From contig JAJPIS010000050.1 in assembly GCA_021324635.1 (NCBI GenBank), positions 1 through 64,000 on the forward strand: a DNA stretch of 64,000 nt, read 5' to 3'. This stretch comes from Gemmatimonadota bacterium (GTDB taxonomy: Bacteria; Gemmatimonadota; Gemmatimonadetes; Gemmatimonadales; Gemmatimonadaceae). Positions 34,893-42,618 of this stretch are shown here, one piece after another. Numbering within the stretch: position 1 is the first letter of the stretch; every line of letters begins with the position of its first letter. The notes beneath the pieces were generated by a model. The model saw only the letters and a list, made by a program, of their open reading frames with translations, ran no database searches and was not told the DNA's origin. The translations under genes and the position numbers were made by a program.

Positions 34893-35534
34893 CTACGCGA
34901 CGCGCTCCCCTGGGTCGTCGAATCCGTGCGCACGGCCGTGCTGAGTCAGCACGTGACGAAATCCCTCGTCACCCGCCGCACGGAACACGCCCTCCATGCT
35001 GTACCCGCAGAGCAGCGAGTAGGCGTAGCGGTCTGCCAACTCGTTCCAGAGGCCCTCGAGCGCTAACGCCCCCCGGAGATTGCCGTCCTGGCACAGCAGA
35101 TCGACCATCTCGCCGTACGCACGAACCAGGAGATACTCACGTTTCCGGAGCAGTCGGTCGAACACGCTGCCCACGGTTGCCATGAACAGATCACGATCGG
35201 GTCGGCCGCCTTCCATAAACGCGGCGAGCGTCTCCCGCGCGTCGAGCCAGACTGCCAGACGACCGCTGTACGCCTCGTCAGGGTCCAGCCCCATCTTCCG
35301 CAGCCCATCGGCGAACGCGCGCCGGTGTGCCTTCGTGGCGATGACGAGAATGGGCTGGCCGAGGGCCAGCCCGTCCGCCAGGAAGCCCACGAGAGCCCGG
35401 CTCAGGTCGTCGTCGGCATTGTAGAAATGGACATCGTGCGTACAGGGCCCGTGATGCGTTCGGTGGGGCTCGCGCCCCATCTGCCTGATCAGGTGCCCGA
35501 CCCGACGACGCAGATCGTGCTGCTCCTGCTCCAT
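34893..35534 (-). CDS. MEDS-domain sensory protein
   Basis: 213 residues from ATG 35534; ATG 35558 is the alternative. After a helical N-terminus (HDLRRRVGHLIRQMG) the MEDS domain runs THDVHFYNADDDLSRALVGF, GLALGQPILVIATKAHRRAF, LAVWLDARETLAAFMEGGRP, FMATVGSVFDRLLRKREYLL, YGEMVDLLCQDGNLRGALAL and YSLLCGYSM. These domains (as in DcmR) are thought to bind small ligands or hydrocarbon derivatives and commonly sit beside histidine kinases. It is divergent from one here. A TATACA hexamer abuts the chosen ATG, so transcription could start inside the gene. Confidence 0.88.
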   Translation of the reverse strand: MEQEQHDLRRRVGHLIRQMGREPHRTHHGPCTHDVHFYNADDDLSRALVGFLADGLALGQPILVIATKAHRRAFADGLRKMGLDPDEAYSGRLAVWLDARETLAAFMEGGRPDRDLFMATVGSVFDRLLRKREYLLVRAYGEMVDLLCQDGNLRGALALEGLWNELADRYAYSLLCGYSMEGVFRAAGDEGFRHVLTQHGRAHGFDDPGERVA

Positions 35535-35732
35535 TGTATACCACCCGGTGGCGGACATCGAAGGGTACCCGGTATCCGCCGGGAGGACAAGCACAGAGAG
35601 AGAAACCGAAGCCGCTTTCCTGACCGGGTTCTCCTGACCGGTCCGGCCGCGATTGACTCCGGGTCCGGCCTCGATTTCCGGCTTCCCTCTGCCGGGTCCG
35701 GTTGGCGTGACGGGGAGGGTGACTGCCTGACC

Positions 35733-35738
35733 TATATT
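35733..35738 (+). promoter_or_regulatory. -10 element immediately before the histidine kinase start
   Basis: TATATT ends eight bases before ATG 35747, leaving almost no 5' leader and no Shine-Dalgarno. This predicts a leaderless transcript. Confidence 0.45.
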
Positions 35739-35746
35739 CCAGCCCA

Positions 35747-36955
35747 ATGGGGAGAGACGCCACGGATGACGCGCTGTCCCACGCCGTAGCCGAGCGGCTG
35801 CGCGAGGCGAGGGTAGAGCTGGCCGAGCGGTGGCTCACGCGCATCACGGAGCGCGTGTCCCTTTCGCCGGATCGGGTCTTCCCGACCGATGCGCTCCTCG
35901 ACCACGTCCCGTTGCTCATCCTGGGCATCGCCGAGTTTGTCGAGGATCCCACGCGCACGGTCGTGGCCGACAGTCAGGTCATTCGGCACGCGATGGAGCT
36001 CGGTGCGCTCCGACACGAGCAGGGATTCACCGAGTACGAGATCCTCAAGGAGTTCGAGATCTTCGGCGCCATCGTGTTCGCGTTCATGCGGCGCGTGGCC
36101 GACGCGGTCGGCGGGTCGCCCGTCGAGTGGGCGGTGTGTGCCCAGCGGCTCTTCCTGGCGGTCACCACCATTCAGCAGGCGACCGCGATGCGGTACTTCG
36201 AGGTCATGGCGGCGCGTGTGCGGGAGAGTGAAGATCGGCTCCGCGCGTTCGACCGGGCGCTGACGCACGAGATGCGGAACCGGATCGGCGCGACGCTGGG
36301 CGCCGCCGAGCTGCTCGAGTCGATCGATCTGGTCGAGGCGGACCGGCGGCGGCTGGCGGGAGTCGTGGTCCGGAACGCGCGATCCATGCAGGTCGTGCTC
36401 GAGAACCTCCTGGAGTTGACCCACGTCGCCAGTGACGCACGGCAGCACCGGCGTGTCCCGCTGCCGGCGGCGGTCGCGGAAGCGGCGCGTCAGCTCCGCG
36501 ACGCGGCGGCGACCGAAGGGGTGGAGATTCGGATCGACGACGCGTTGCCGCCGGTCGAGGTGAGCGCGGCGGTCGTCGAGCTCTCCCTCGTCAACTTCCT
36601 GTCGAACGCGATCAAGTACCGGGACCCGGCCCATCCGGCCCCGTTCGCGCACGTCACCGGACGCATCGAGGGCGATGAGGTGGTCGTCCAGGTGCGCGAC
36701 AACGGACGCGGTGTCCCGGCCACCGTCCGGGATCGGCTCTTCGACCGCTTCTTCCGCGCCCAGGTGGAGGGCGGACCGGAGATCGACGGCACCGGACTCG
36801 GGTTGAGCATCGTCCGTGAGGCGATCCAGCGCGCCGGCGGGCGCACGTGGGCCGAGTTTCCGGACGATGGGGGCTCGGTGTTCGGGCTGGCGCTGCCCGC
36901 GCGCCGAGTCGACGACGCAAGTGCGGCCGGGAGCCTCAGGGCCGCCAGATCGTGA
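35747..36955 (+). CDS. Sensor histidine kinase with RsbRD-type N-terminal domain
   Basis: 402 residues, cytosolic. Residues about 15-150 form an all-helical domain of the RsbRD_N type (AERWLTRITERVSLSPDRVF, HAMELGALRHEQGFTEYEIL). The kinase core has the H-box ALTHEMRNRIGATLG with phospho-acceptor His174, N-box VNFLSNAIKYRD, G1 VRDNGRGVP, F-box LFDRFFRA and G2 GTGLGLSIVREA. No TM helix or response regulator is adjacent. Its partner is probably encoded elsewhere; the divergent MEDS protein may feed it signals. The 3' end overlaps the nitroreductase gene by 20 bp. Confidence 0.92.
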   Translation: MGRDATDDALSHAVAERLREARVELAERWLTRITERVSLSPDRVFPTDALLDHVPLLILGIAEFVEDPTRTVVADSQVIRHAMELGALRHEQGFTEYEILKEFEIFGAIVFAFMRRVADAVGGSPVEWAVCAQRLFLAVTTIQQATAMRYFEVMAARVRESEDRLRAFDRALTHEMRNRIGATLGAAELLESIDLVEADRRRLAGVVVRNARSMQVVLENLLELTHVASDARQHRRVPLPAAVAEAARQLRDAAATEGVEIRIDDALPPVEVSAAVVELSLVNFLSNAIKYRDPAHPAPFAHVTGRIEGDEVVVQVRDNGRGVPATVRDRLFDRFFRAQVEGGPEIDGTGLGLSIVREAIQRAGGRTWAEFPDDGGSVFGLALPARRVDDASAAGSLRAARS

Positions 36956-37496
36956 ATGCGCCGGCGGGCGCCCGCGTCTTCGCGGGTGCCGCGTCGGCGG
37001 GCTCGCCGACGTTCACGGTGGCGACGACCCGCTCGCCGTCCCCGACCCCCACCGCCGCCCGAGACGCCGCGTCGCCCATGACGCCGCCGGTCTTGATGTG
37101 GGTCCCGAGGCCGAGTGCCACCGCCGCGAGCGCGAGATTCTCGACCGCCATCATCGCCGCCGCGTAGTCCTCCTCGCGGACCTCGAGGTTGTCGCTCTGG
37201 ACGACGGCCACCGCGATCATGCACGGTAGGTCGCGATGCTCGGCCGCGACCGCCTCGCGCAGCGCGCGAGCGGCCTCCGGGTCCGGGAGCTTGCGTGCCT
37301 TCCGGTCGCCGAGCGCGAGCCCGTAGGCGTAGCGCGACTCCGGCCCCAGAACGTAGAAGCGCCAGGGCTGCGTGAGGCGGTGGTTGGGCGCCAGGACGGC
37401 GGCGGCGAGCAGGGCTTCGATCTCCTCGCGGGAAACGGGTCGGTTCGTGAACTTCCTGACCGAGCGCCGATCCTGGATGAGGGCGGGAATGTGCAT
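36936..37496 (-). CDS. Nitroreductase-family flavoprotein
   Basis: 186 residues from ATG 37496. Flavin site pattern of the family: IQDRRSVRKFTNRPVSREEI with the RRS/RKF FMN-contact motif, APNHRLTQPWRFYVLGPES, and ENLALAAVALGLGTHIKTGG. Catalyses NAD(P)H-dependent two-electron reduction of an unknown acceptor (nitro compounds or quinones) in the cytosol. The C-terminus reads VNVGEPADAAPAKTRAPAGA. Confidence 0.9.
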   Translation of the reverse strand: MHIPALIQDRRSVRKFTNRPVSREEIEALLAAAVLAPNHRLTQPWRFYVLGPESRYAYGLALGDRKARKLPDPEAARALREAVAAEHRDLPCMIAVAVVQSDNLEVREEDYAAAMMAVENLALAAVALGLGTHIKTGGVMGDAASRAAVGVGDGERVVATVNVGEPADAAPAKTRAPAGAFTIWRP

Positions 37497-37612
37497 GCGT
37501 GGAAGGTAGACGCCGTCCGTCCACCCTGGCTCCGTCGCGTCGCAGCCGTGCCCGGCGCTCTGCGGGCGAGCTCCTCCGCCGCGGGGACGAGGGGGCGATG
37601 ATGCGGCAACGC

Positions 37613-38236
37613 TCATTGCACCCTCGTCGCCGTGCCACTCTGGACGGTTTGCCAGTCGTTGCCGTTGGGCGCGATCTGCCAGATGAAACGGTACGAGGTG
37701 GCGGATGTGGGTGTGTCGACGCCGCGACTCTTGATGGTCCTGCCGCCGACGACGTACTCCGATGTCCACGTCCACCTGTCGCCCGGGGTCCAAGTCTCGT
37801 CGCCGCCTGCCGGCGGCGCCGCCCCTCGCGCCGTGTCGTGCCCCGCGTCGGGCCGCGCCCCATGAGGCGCCGCGACCGCCGGTTGACCGTGCGTGAGCGT
37901 GCCGACCCGACGGCCCACTCCGCCTTGCATGTCGAACGAGTACGAGACGTAGACCTTCTTTTCCGGATCGTACCCGGTGATGCTCAGGACCTCGAACGTG
38001 CCGGACGTGTTCTGCTCCTCGTGGTGCGAGATGTAGAAGAACTTGTTCAAGGTCCATTCGTTGCGCGTGGTGTTGCTCACCGTACCGGCGGGACCGAACA
38101 TGCTGGCACGCATCTCCCCCTGGCCCCGCCATGTCCCGATAAAGTAGGCGAGCTTCTTGAGCTCAGGCCCCGGTTGTGCTTGCTGCGCGCCGACCAGAGA
38201 TGACCACGCGAGCAGTGCGAGAAGGCTGCGTCTCAT
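37613..38236 (-). CDS. Secreted DUF1579-like protein
   Basis: 207 residues from ATG 38236 with a signal peptide (SLLALLAWSSLVGAQQ). Lipocalin-like strands follow: KKLAYFIGTWRGQGEMRAS, NEWTLNKFFYISHHEEQNTS, FEVLSITGYDPEKKVYVSYS. A Pro/His-rich insert (residues about 120-145) precedes WTSEYVVGGRTIKSRG. The family is usually a beta-barrel ligand binder or unknown secreted protein. Last gene of a PadR-membrane protein-DUF1579 operon, overlapping the preceding gene by 4 bp. Confidence 0.8.
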   Translation of the reverse strand: MRRSLLALLAWSSLVGAQQAQPGPELKKLAYFIGTWRGQGEMRASMFGPAGTVSNTTRNEWTLNKFFYISHHEEQNTSGTFEVLSITGYDPEKKVYVSYSFDMQGGVGRRVGTLTHGQPAVAAPHGARPDAGHDTARGAAPPAGGDETWTPGDRWTWTSEYVVGGRTIKSRGVDTPTSATSYRFIWQIAPNGNDWQTVQSGTATRVQ

Positions 38237-38673
38237 AGGTAGTAGACGATGACGTGAGTGATGAAGGTGGTCGCGAACAGGAGGAGGCCGGCGGCGACGA
38301 ACCGCCGTCTGCGCCAGCATGCGACCGCGCCGGCGATGACGACGGCGACCGGCAGGGCGATTTCGGCCAGGAACGCCGTGCCCCCCCGCAGGGCGAGCAG
38401 GCGAGAGAAGCCAGCAAGGCAGAGCGCCACGACCCCGGCGGCGAGAGCCATGCCGGAGAGCACCCCGGTCGCTCGTCGTCTCACGTCCGTCAGCGTTTCC
38501 CGGCGCAAGAGGACGAACGCGCCGCCGACGGCCCACCGCAGGGCGTCCCACTCGGACTCCACGACGTCGAGCTCGCGGAGCATGGCCTCGCCCCACCCCC
38601 GGTCGGCGCCCGAGAGGCGCCGCACGACGATGCGGAGCAGCGTGCTCGCCAGGCGACGTCGGCGCGGCATCAT
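38233..38673 (-). CDS. Membrane protein of the PadR operon
   Basis: 146 residues, three or four TM helices: WAVGGAFVLLRR, VLSGMALAAGVVALCLAG, FLAEIALPVAVVIAGAVAC, FVAAGLLLFATTFITHVIVY. The cytosolic N-terminus has RGWGEAMLRELDVVESEWDA, a motif often seen in membrane proteins partnered with PadR regulators. Function unknown; a role in drug or lipid export can only be guessed. Start overlaps the PadR stop by one base. Confidence 0.78.
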   Translation of the reverse strand: MMPRRRRLASTLLRIVVRRLSGADRGWGEAMLRELDVVESEWDALRWAVGGAFVLLRRETLTDVRRRATGVLSGMALAAGVVALCLAGFSRLLALRGGTAFLAEIALPVAVVIAGAVACWRRRRFVAAGLLLFATTFITHVIVYYL

Positions 38674-38993
38674 CAGCTCGTCGCCGGGTCGAGGGTCGCG
38701 GGGCCCACTGCCCGTTGCGCCCGCGCCCGCAGGTGGTCGCGCGTGGACACGCGCGCGTATCGCAGACCGGCCGGCGTCAGCCGGTACATGTGACGCGGCG
38801 GCTTGCCGGTGTCCCCCGGCTCCCAGCACGCCTCGAGCAACTCGTGATCAGCCAGCCGCATGAGAATGGGATACAGCGTCCCCGATTTGAGCCCGGTCCG
38901 GCGGCTCAAGTCGTAGCCGTATTTCCACTCTGCTGGCGATTCGAGAAACAGCTCGAGCACATCCACCGTTTGGCGGGTGAGGCGCGGCGGCAT
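38673..38993 (-). CDS. PadR-family transcriptional regulator
   Basis: 106 residues: winged helix with VDVLELFLESPAEWKYGYDL, RRTGLKSGTLYPILMRLADH and wing PRHMYRLTPAGLRYA. Single PadR domain with a short C-terminal helix, as in ligand-responsive repressors. A 16-bp palindrome lies 7 bp before the start, so it likely represses its own operon with the membrane protein and the DUF1579-like protein. Confidence 0.92.
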   Translation of the reverse strand: MPPRLTRQTVDVLELFLESPAEWKYGYDLSRRTGLKSGTLYPILMRLADHELLEACWEPGDTGKPPRHMYRLTPAGLRYARVSTRDHLRARAQRAVGPATLDPATS

Positions 38994-38999
38994 GCTGTA

Positions 39000-39015
39000 C
39001 TCTACATATGTAGAG
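39000..39015 (-). promoter_or_regulatory. PadR operator
   Basis: Perfect 16-bp palindrome CTCTACATATGTAGAG immediately upstream of padR. It contains the TACATATGTA core frequently found before PadR genes and overlaps the likely transcription start, leaving a leader of a few bases. Confidence 0.75.
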
Positions 39016-39110
39016 ATAAGCCGTCAAGGGAGGCACTGCCCGGCGGCGTGCCCTGGGGCGGAGCCGACGGGGGACGTCGGCGTTCTGGACAGAGCCCCGA
39101 GGGAGCACGC

Positions 39111-39662
39111 ATGTTGACGGAGCGTGCAACCATGACCCGACTCCGGCCGCGACACCTCTGGCTCGCGGCGCTTCCGCTGCTCACCCTCGCCGCCGGTCTG
39201 GCGTGGGCGGGAGCCCGCGCGTCGACGACGCTCGTCGGCGGCACCTGCGGGGCGACGGTGCAGGCCGACGAGGCAGCCCAGTCTCGGCTCCTGGCCCAGG
39301 CCGACGCCGAGCTTCGGGCCAATGACATTGCCGCCGCCGAGCGGCACATCGACGAGGCCAGGCAGATCGCCGCTCCCCTGCTGTCGGCCATCAGCGCCCG
39401 GATCACCTGTCGCCATCGGGCGGCTGTTCTGATCGCCGTCGCGCGCACGGCGGAGCCTGTCCTGCTGCTCGCCGCCCTCACCCTCCTGATCGCGGCGATC
39501 GCGTGGGCGGAGCGCCTGATCGCGAGCCCCGACGCCGCCCCGAGCCCGGGGCGCCCCCTGCCCGCCGGCGCGGGCGGCGCGGGCGGCAGGGGCGGCAGGG
39601 GCGGCAGGGGCAGCGCAATCGACCGGCCGGCACGGCCGGTCGACGGTCGGGATCGGGGCTGA
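39111..39662 (+). CDS. Hypothetical membrane protein with Gly/Arg-rich tail
   Basis: 183 residues from ATG 39111 with GAGGGAG as ribosome site. Two TM helices (LWLAALPLLTLAAGLAWAGA and VLLLAALTLLIAAIAWAER) enclose a periplasmic helical domain of about 85 residues (AQADAELRANDIAAAERHID) with two Cys. The tail GGAGGRGGRGGRGS comes from a 9-bp tandem repeat. No family recognised. Confidence 0.6.
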   Translation: MLTERATMTRLRPRHLWLAALPLLTLAAGLAWAGARASTTLVGGTCGATVQADEAAQSRLLAQADAELRANDIAAAERHIDEARQIAAPLLSAISARITCRHRAAVLIAVARTAEPVLLLAALTLLIAAIAWAERLIASPDAAPSPGRPLPAGAGGAGGRGGRGGRGSAIDRPARPVDGRDRG

Positions 39663-39812
39663 CCGCGGCGCCGGCCGGTCCCCGAGTCGGCCCGGGGCGA
39701 CTCCACGCCCACCCGACCCGACGTCGGACGGCGACCGCGGCCGCCCTATGCGCCGACCTTGCGGCGGCGACGGAGACCGCGAGCCGGATCGCGCGTCCGG
39801 CTGCCGCGCCGC

Positions 39813-40358
39813 TCAGCGCGGCGAGCTCCGCCCGGTCGGCTGACCGGCCGGCGGACCGGAGGAGGTGCGGTGGGCACCGCGCTGGAAGGCGAGGAACGCG
39901 CGCACCGCGGCCACGGCCGCCGGGTCGGTGGTCTCGATCCGCAACGCGCCGCCGTTGGGAAGGTCCGATTCCGTGTACCGGATGAGGTGCCGCCGCTCCG
40001 CCATGACGGTGGCACCGGGCACGGTCTGCATGTGGATGAACATTGGCATCGAGAAATCGCCGGCGGCAAACGCGTCCCGCAACGCGCGGAGGTGAGCACG
40101 GATCCGTTCGGCGCCGGCAGAGTCGGGCGCATCGCGGACGAGCACGATCCGCCCGCCGTCCGGCAGCGGCTCGAAGCGGTGCGTCGACGTCGCCTGATCG
40201 ACGCCCATGGTCTGCGCGCCGCGCGCCTGCATGGCGCTGAAGGCGGTGTCACTGCTCTGGGCGTGGGCCCGGACGGACGTGGTGGCGACCGCCGCGACGG
40301 CGCCGACGACCAGGGCGCGCAGCGGTGCCCGCCCTCGTGATTCGCTCCGGTGACGCAT
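39813..40358 (-). CDS. Conserved secreted protein of unknown function
   Basis: 181 residues from ATG 40358 with GAGAGGAT as ribosome site. Signal peptide ALVVGAVAAVATTSVRAHAQ, then a compact domain: MQARGAQTMGVDQATSTHRF, LPDGGRIVLVRDAPDSAGAE, HLRALRDAFAAGDFSMPMFI, VPGATVMAERRHLIRYTESD and AAVAAVRAFLAFQRGAH. I recall this pattern in many secreted proteins of unknown role; no catalytic residues can be named. Divergent from the Crp/Fnr gene. Confidence 0.72.
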   Translation of the reverse strand: MRHRSESRGRAPLRALVVGAVAAVATTSVRAHAQSSDTAFSAMQARGAQTMGVDQATSTHRFEPLPDGGRIVLVRDAPDSAGAERIRAHLRALRDAFAAGDFSMPMFIHMQTVPGATVMAERRHLIRYTESDLPNGGALRIETTDPAAVAAVRAFLAFQRGAHRTSSGPPAGQPTGRSSPR

Positions 40359-40529
40359 ATCCTCTCCCGTGTCTCTGGTGCGGTCTGCTCTGGCCGGACG
40401 CCTGCGGTCGACGCGCCGTCGAGCCACGCCTCGGTCGAGACGCACGGAAGAGACTAGGCTCGGGCCTCGGCACGCGCCGGAACCAAAGTCCCACTCGACA
40501 TCTCCACCGTCCGCAGCCGTCGGTATACC

Positions 40530-41207
40530 ATGCTTGACCTCGACACGATCGTGCGGGCGCCGTTCGTCGGGCAGCTCCTTCCGGCGGCGCAGCGTGCGGT
40601 GGCTGCGCGGGCGGTCCTTCGCCGCTACGACGCCGGCCAGGTGCTCTGGACCGCCGGCGATCGCCTCCCCGGTCTCGTGATCGTGCTCGAGGGCCGAGTG
40701 CGAGTCGTCCGCGAGGCACGCGGGCGCCAGCACGTCGTGCACACCGAGGGGCCGGGCGGCACGCTCGGCGAGGTGCCGCTCTTCGCGGGCGGCCCGGCTC
40801 CCGCCACCGCCATCGCCGCCGAAGACACGCGCTGCGTGCTCGTGCCGCGCGAGGCGATCGATGCCGCGATCGTCGCCGAGCCCTCGACGGCCTGGCTGCT
40901 GCTCCAGCGTCTCGCCGAGCGGGTGCGCGCGCTCGTCGAGCGGCTGAATCGACTGGGGTTCGAGACGACGATCATCCGCCTCGCCGGCTTCCTCGTGGCC
41001 CACGCCGAGAAGCGCGGCGGTCGTGCCTACGTCACCGGGGTGACCCAGACGGCGCTCGCCCAGGAGCTGGGCACCGTGCGCGAGGTCGTCGTGCGCGCGC
41101 TTCGCACGCTCCGCGAGCGCGGGCTCGTCGCGTCGGCCGGCCGTGGACGGCTCCTGCTCACCGACCTGGCCGCTCTCCGGGACCTGGTCGCCACTGCACG
41201 CGACTGA
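40530..41207 (+). CDS. Crp/Fnr-family transcriptional regulator
   Basis: 225 residues. Cyclic-nucleotide-binding-like barrel (VLWTAGDRLPGLVIVLEGRV, GPGGTLGEVPLFAGGPAPAT), dimer helix (AWLLLQRLAERVRALVERLN) and a C-terminal winged helix with the recognition helix in TQTALAQELGTVREVVVRAL. No N-terminal Cys cluster, so not an oxygen sensor of the FNR type. The effector is unknown. A TATACC sequence directly precedes ATG 40530; GTG 40551 is an alternative start. It is a candidate binder of the palindrome before atpA. Confidence 0.9.
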   Translation: MLDLDTIVRAPFVGQLLPAAQRAVAARAVLRRYDAGQVLWTAGDRLPGLVIVLEGRVRVVREARGRQHVVHTEGPGGTLGEVPLFAGGPAPATAIAAEDTRCVLVPREAIDAAIVAEPSTAWLLLQRLAERVRALVERLNRLGFETTIIRLAGFLVAHAEKRGGRAYVTGVTQTALAQELGTVREVVVRALRTLRERGLVASAGRGRLLLTDLAALRDLVATARD

Positions 41208-41410
41208 GCCGGGGTCGTGCGGGGTGGGGGGGGCGGGTCGGCGCCCATCTTCCGGCGTCAGACCCGGCGGTGGAGGCGCACCGATCCCCACGCTTGTGGA
41301 GGTCGGCACGATCCCCCAGCTTGCGGCCGGTGGGACCGGTCTCCGTCTTCCAGAGGGTCGCTCTGTCTCCTGCGTCTACACCCGGTGCCGACGCCGACGC
41401 GCTCGGCGCC

Positions 41411-42574
41411 ATGATGCCGCCCCGCGCAGCGGTGCCGCCGCCCGCGGCCGCGGATCCGCTCGGAGACGTCGTGTGTCTCGCGGACCTGGAGCCGCTCGCC
41501 CGTCAGGTGCTCCCGCCCATGGCGTACGAGTACGTCTCGGGCGGCGCGGCGGACGAGCTGACGCTGCGCTGGAACGTCGAGGCCTTTCAACGCATTCGCC
41601 TCCGCCCGCGCGTGCTCGTGGCGATGAGCGAGCCCGACACCCGCGTGACGCTGCTCGGTACTCCCCTCGCCTGCCCGATCCTGCTCGCGCCGACCTCGTA
41701 CCACCGCCTCATGCATCCCGACGGCGAGCTGGCGACGGCGCGCGGGGCGGCGGCGGCCGGTGTCGCGTACGTCGTCAGCACGGCCACCACCACCCCGCTC
41801 GACGCGATCGCCGGCGCAGCGGACGGCGTGCGCTGGTTTCAGCTCTACCCGCTGGCCGAGCGTGAGCGAACCCGGTCGCTCGTGGCGGCCGCCGAGGCGG
41901 CCGGGTGTCGCGCCGTCTGCCTGACGGTCGACACGCCCGTCGCGGGCGCCCGAAACCGCGAGCAACGCGCCCGCGTGCGGCTGCCGGACGGCATCTCGGC
42001 GCCGTACTTCCATCACGTCATCGACGCCTCCAACGCGCGCACCCGGTTCACGCCGCTCTCGTGGGCCGATGTCGCCTGGCTCCGATCCGTCACCCGGCTG
42101 CCGCTGCTGCTCAAAGGGGTACTGACCGGGGACGACGCCGCGCGCGCGTGTGAGGCCGGCGTGGCCGGGATCATCGTCTCGAACCACGGCGCCCGGAACC
42201 TCGATACGGTGCCGGCGTCGATCGATGCCCTGCCGGAAGTCGCCGATGCCGTGGGCGGCCGCGTCCCGATCCTGCTCGATGGCGGCGTCCGCCGCGGCAC
42301 CGACGTGCTCAAGGCGCTCGCACTCGGCGCGGCGGCGGTGATGATCGGCCGGCCATATCTCTACGGACTGGCGGTCGGGGGCGCGGCCGGCGTCACACGC
42401 GTGGTGGAGCTGCTGCGCTCCGAGCTCGAGGCGGCCCTCGCGTTGACCGGCCGGCCGTCGGTCGCCGCCGTCGACGCGACCGTCCTCTGGGACGCCCCAC
42501 CCGGGCGGCCGCTCGGACGCCCGAGCGGACGCCCGAGCGGACGCCCCTTCGGCCCGAGCAGTAGCGAGCAGTAG
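41411..42574 (+). CDS. FMN-dependent alpha-hydroxy-acid oxidase/dehydrogenase
   Basis: 387 residues from ATG 41411; the frame is open 141 bp further but lacks family residues. TIM-barrel of the LldD/glycolate oxidase family: MAYEYVSGGAADELTLRWN, PTSYHRLMHPDGELATARGA, STATTTPLD, LLLKGVLTGDDAARA (catalytic Lys), IIVSNHGARNLDTVPA (active-site His and Arg) and ILLDGGVRRGTDVLKALALG. Oxidises an L-2-hydroxy acid such as lactate or glycolate; electrons go to oxygen or the quinone pool. The usual SNHGGRQLD is varied to SNHGARNLD. The C-terminus ends in a GRPSGRPSGRP repeat. Confidence 0.92.
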   Translation: MMPPRAAVPPPAAADPLGDVVCLADLEPLARQVLPPMAYEYVSGGAADELTLRWNVEAFQRIRLRPRVLVAMSEPDTRVTLLGTPLACPILLAPTSYHRLMHPDGELATARGAAAAGVAYVVSTATTTPLDAIAGAADGVRWFQLYPLAERERTRSLVAAAEAAGCRAVCLTVDTPVAGARNREQRARVRLPDGISAPYFHHVIDASNARTRFTPLSWADVAWLRSVTRLPLLLKGVLTGDDAARACEAGVAGIIVSNHGARNLDTVPASIDALPEVADAVGGRVPILLDGGVRRGTDVLKALALGAAAVMIGRPYLYGLAVGGAAGVTRVVELLRSELEAALALTGRPSVAAVDATVLWDAPPGRPLGRPSGRPSGRPFGPSSSEQ

Positions 42575-42618
42575 CGCGCGGGAGCGACTGCGACGCCCGA
42601 GTGCGCCGTGCGCCAGCG

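Noticed and set aside
36936-38132. 398-codon extended nitroreductase
   Set aside because: The first 210 codons overlap the DUF1579-like gene in another frame and lack family sequence; ATG 37496 starts the conserved RRSVRKF region.
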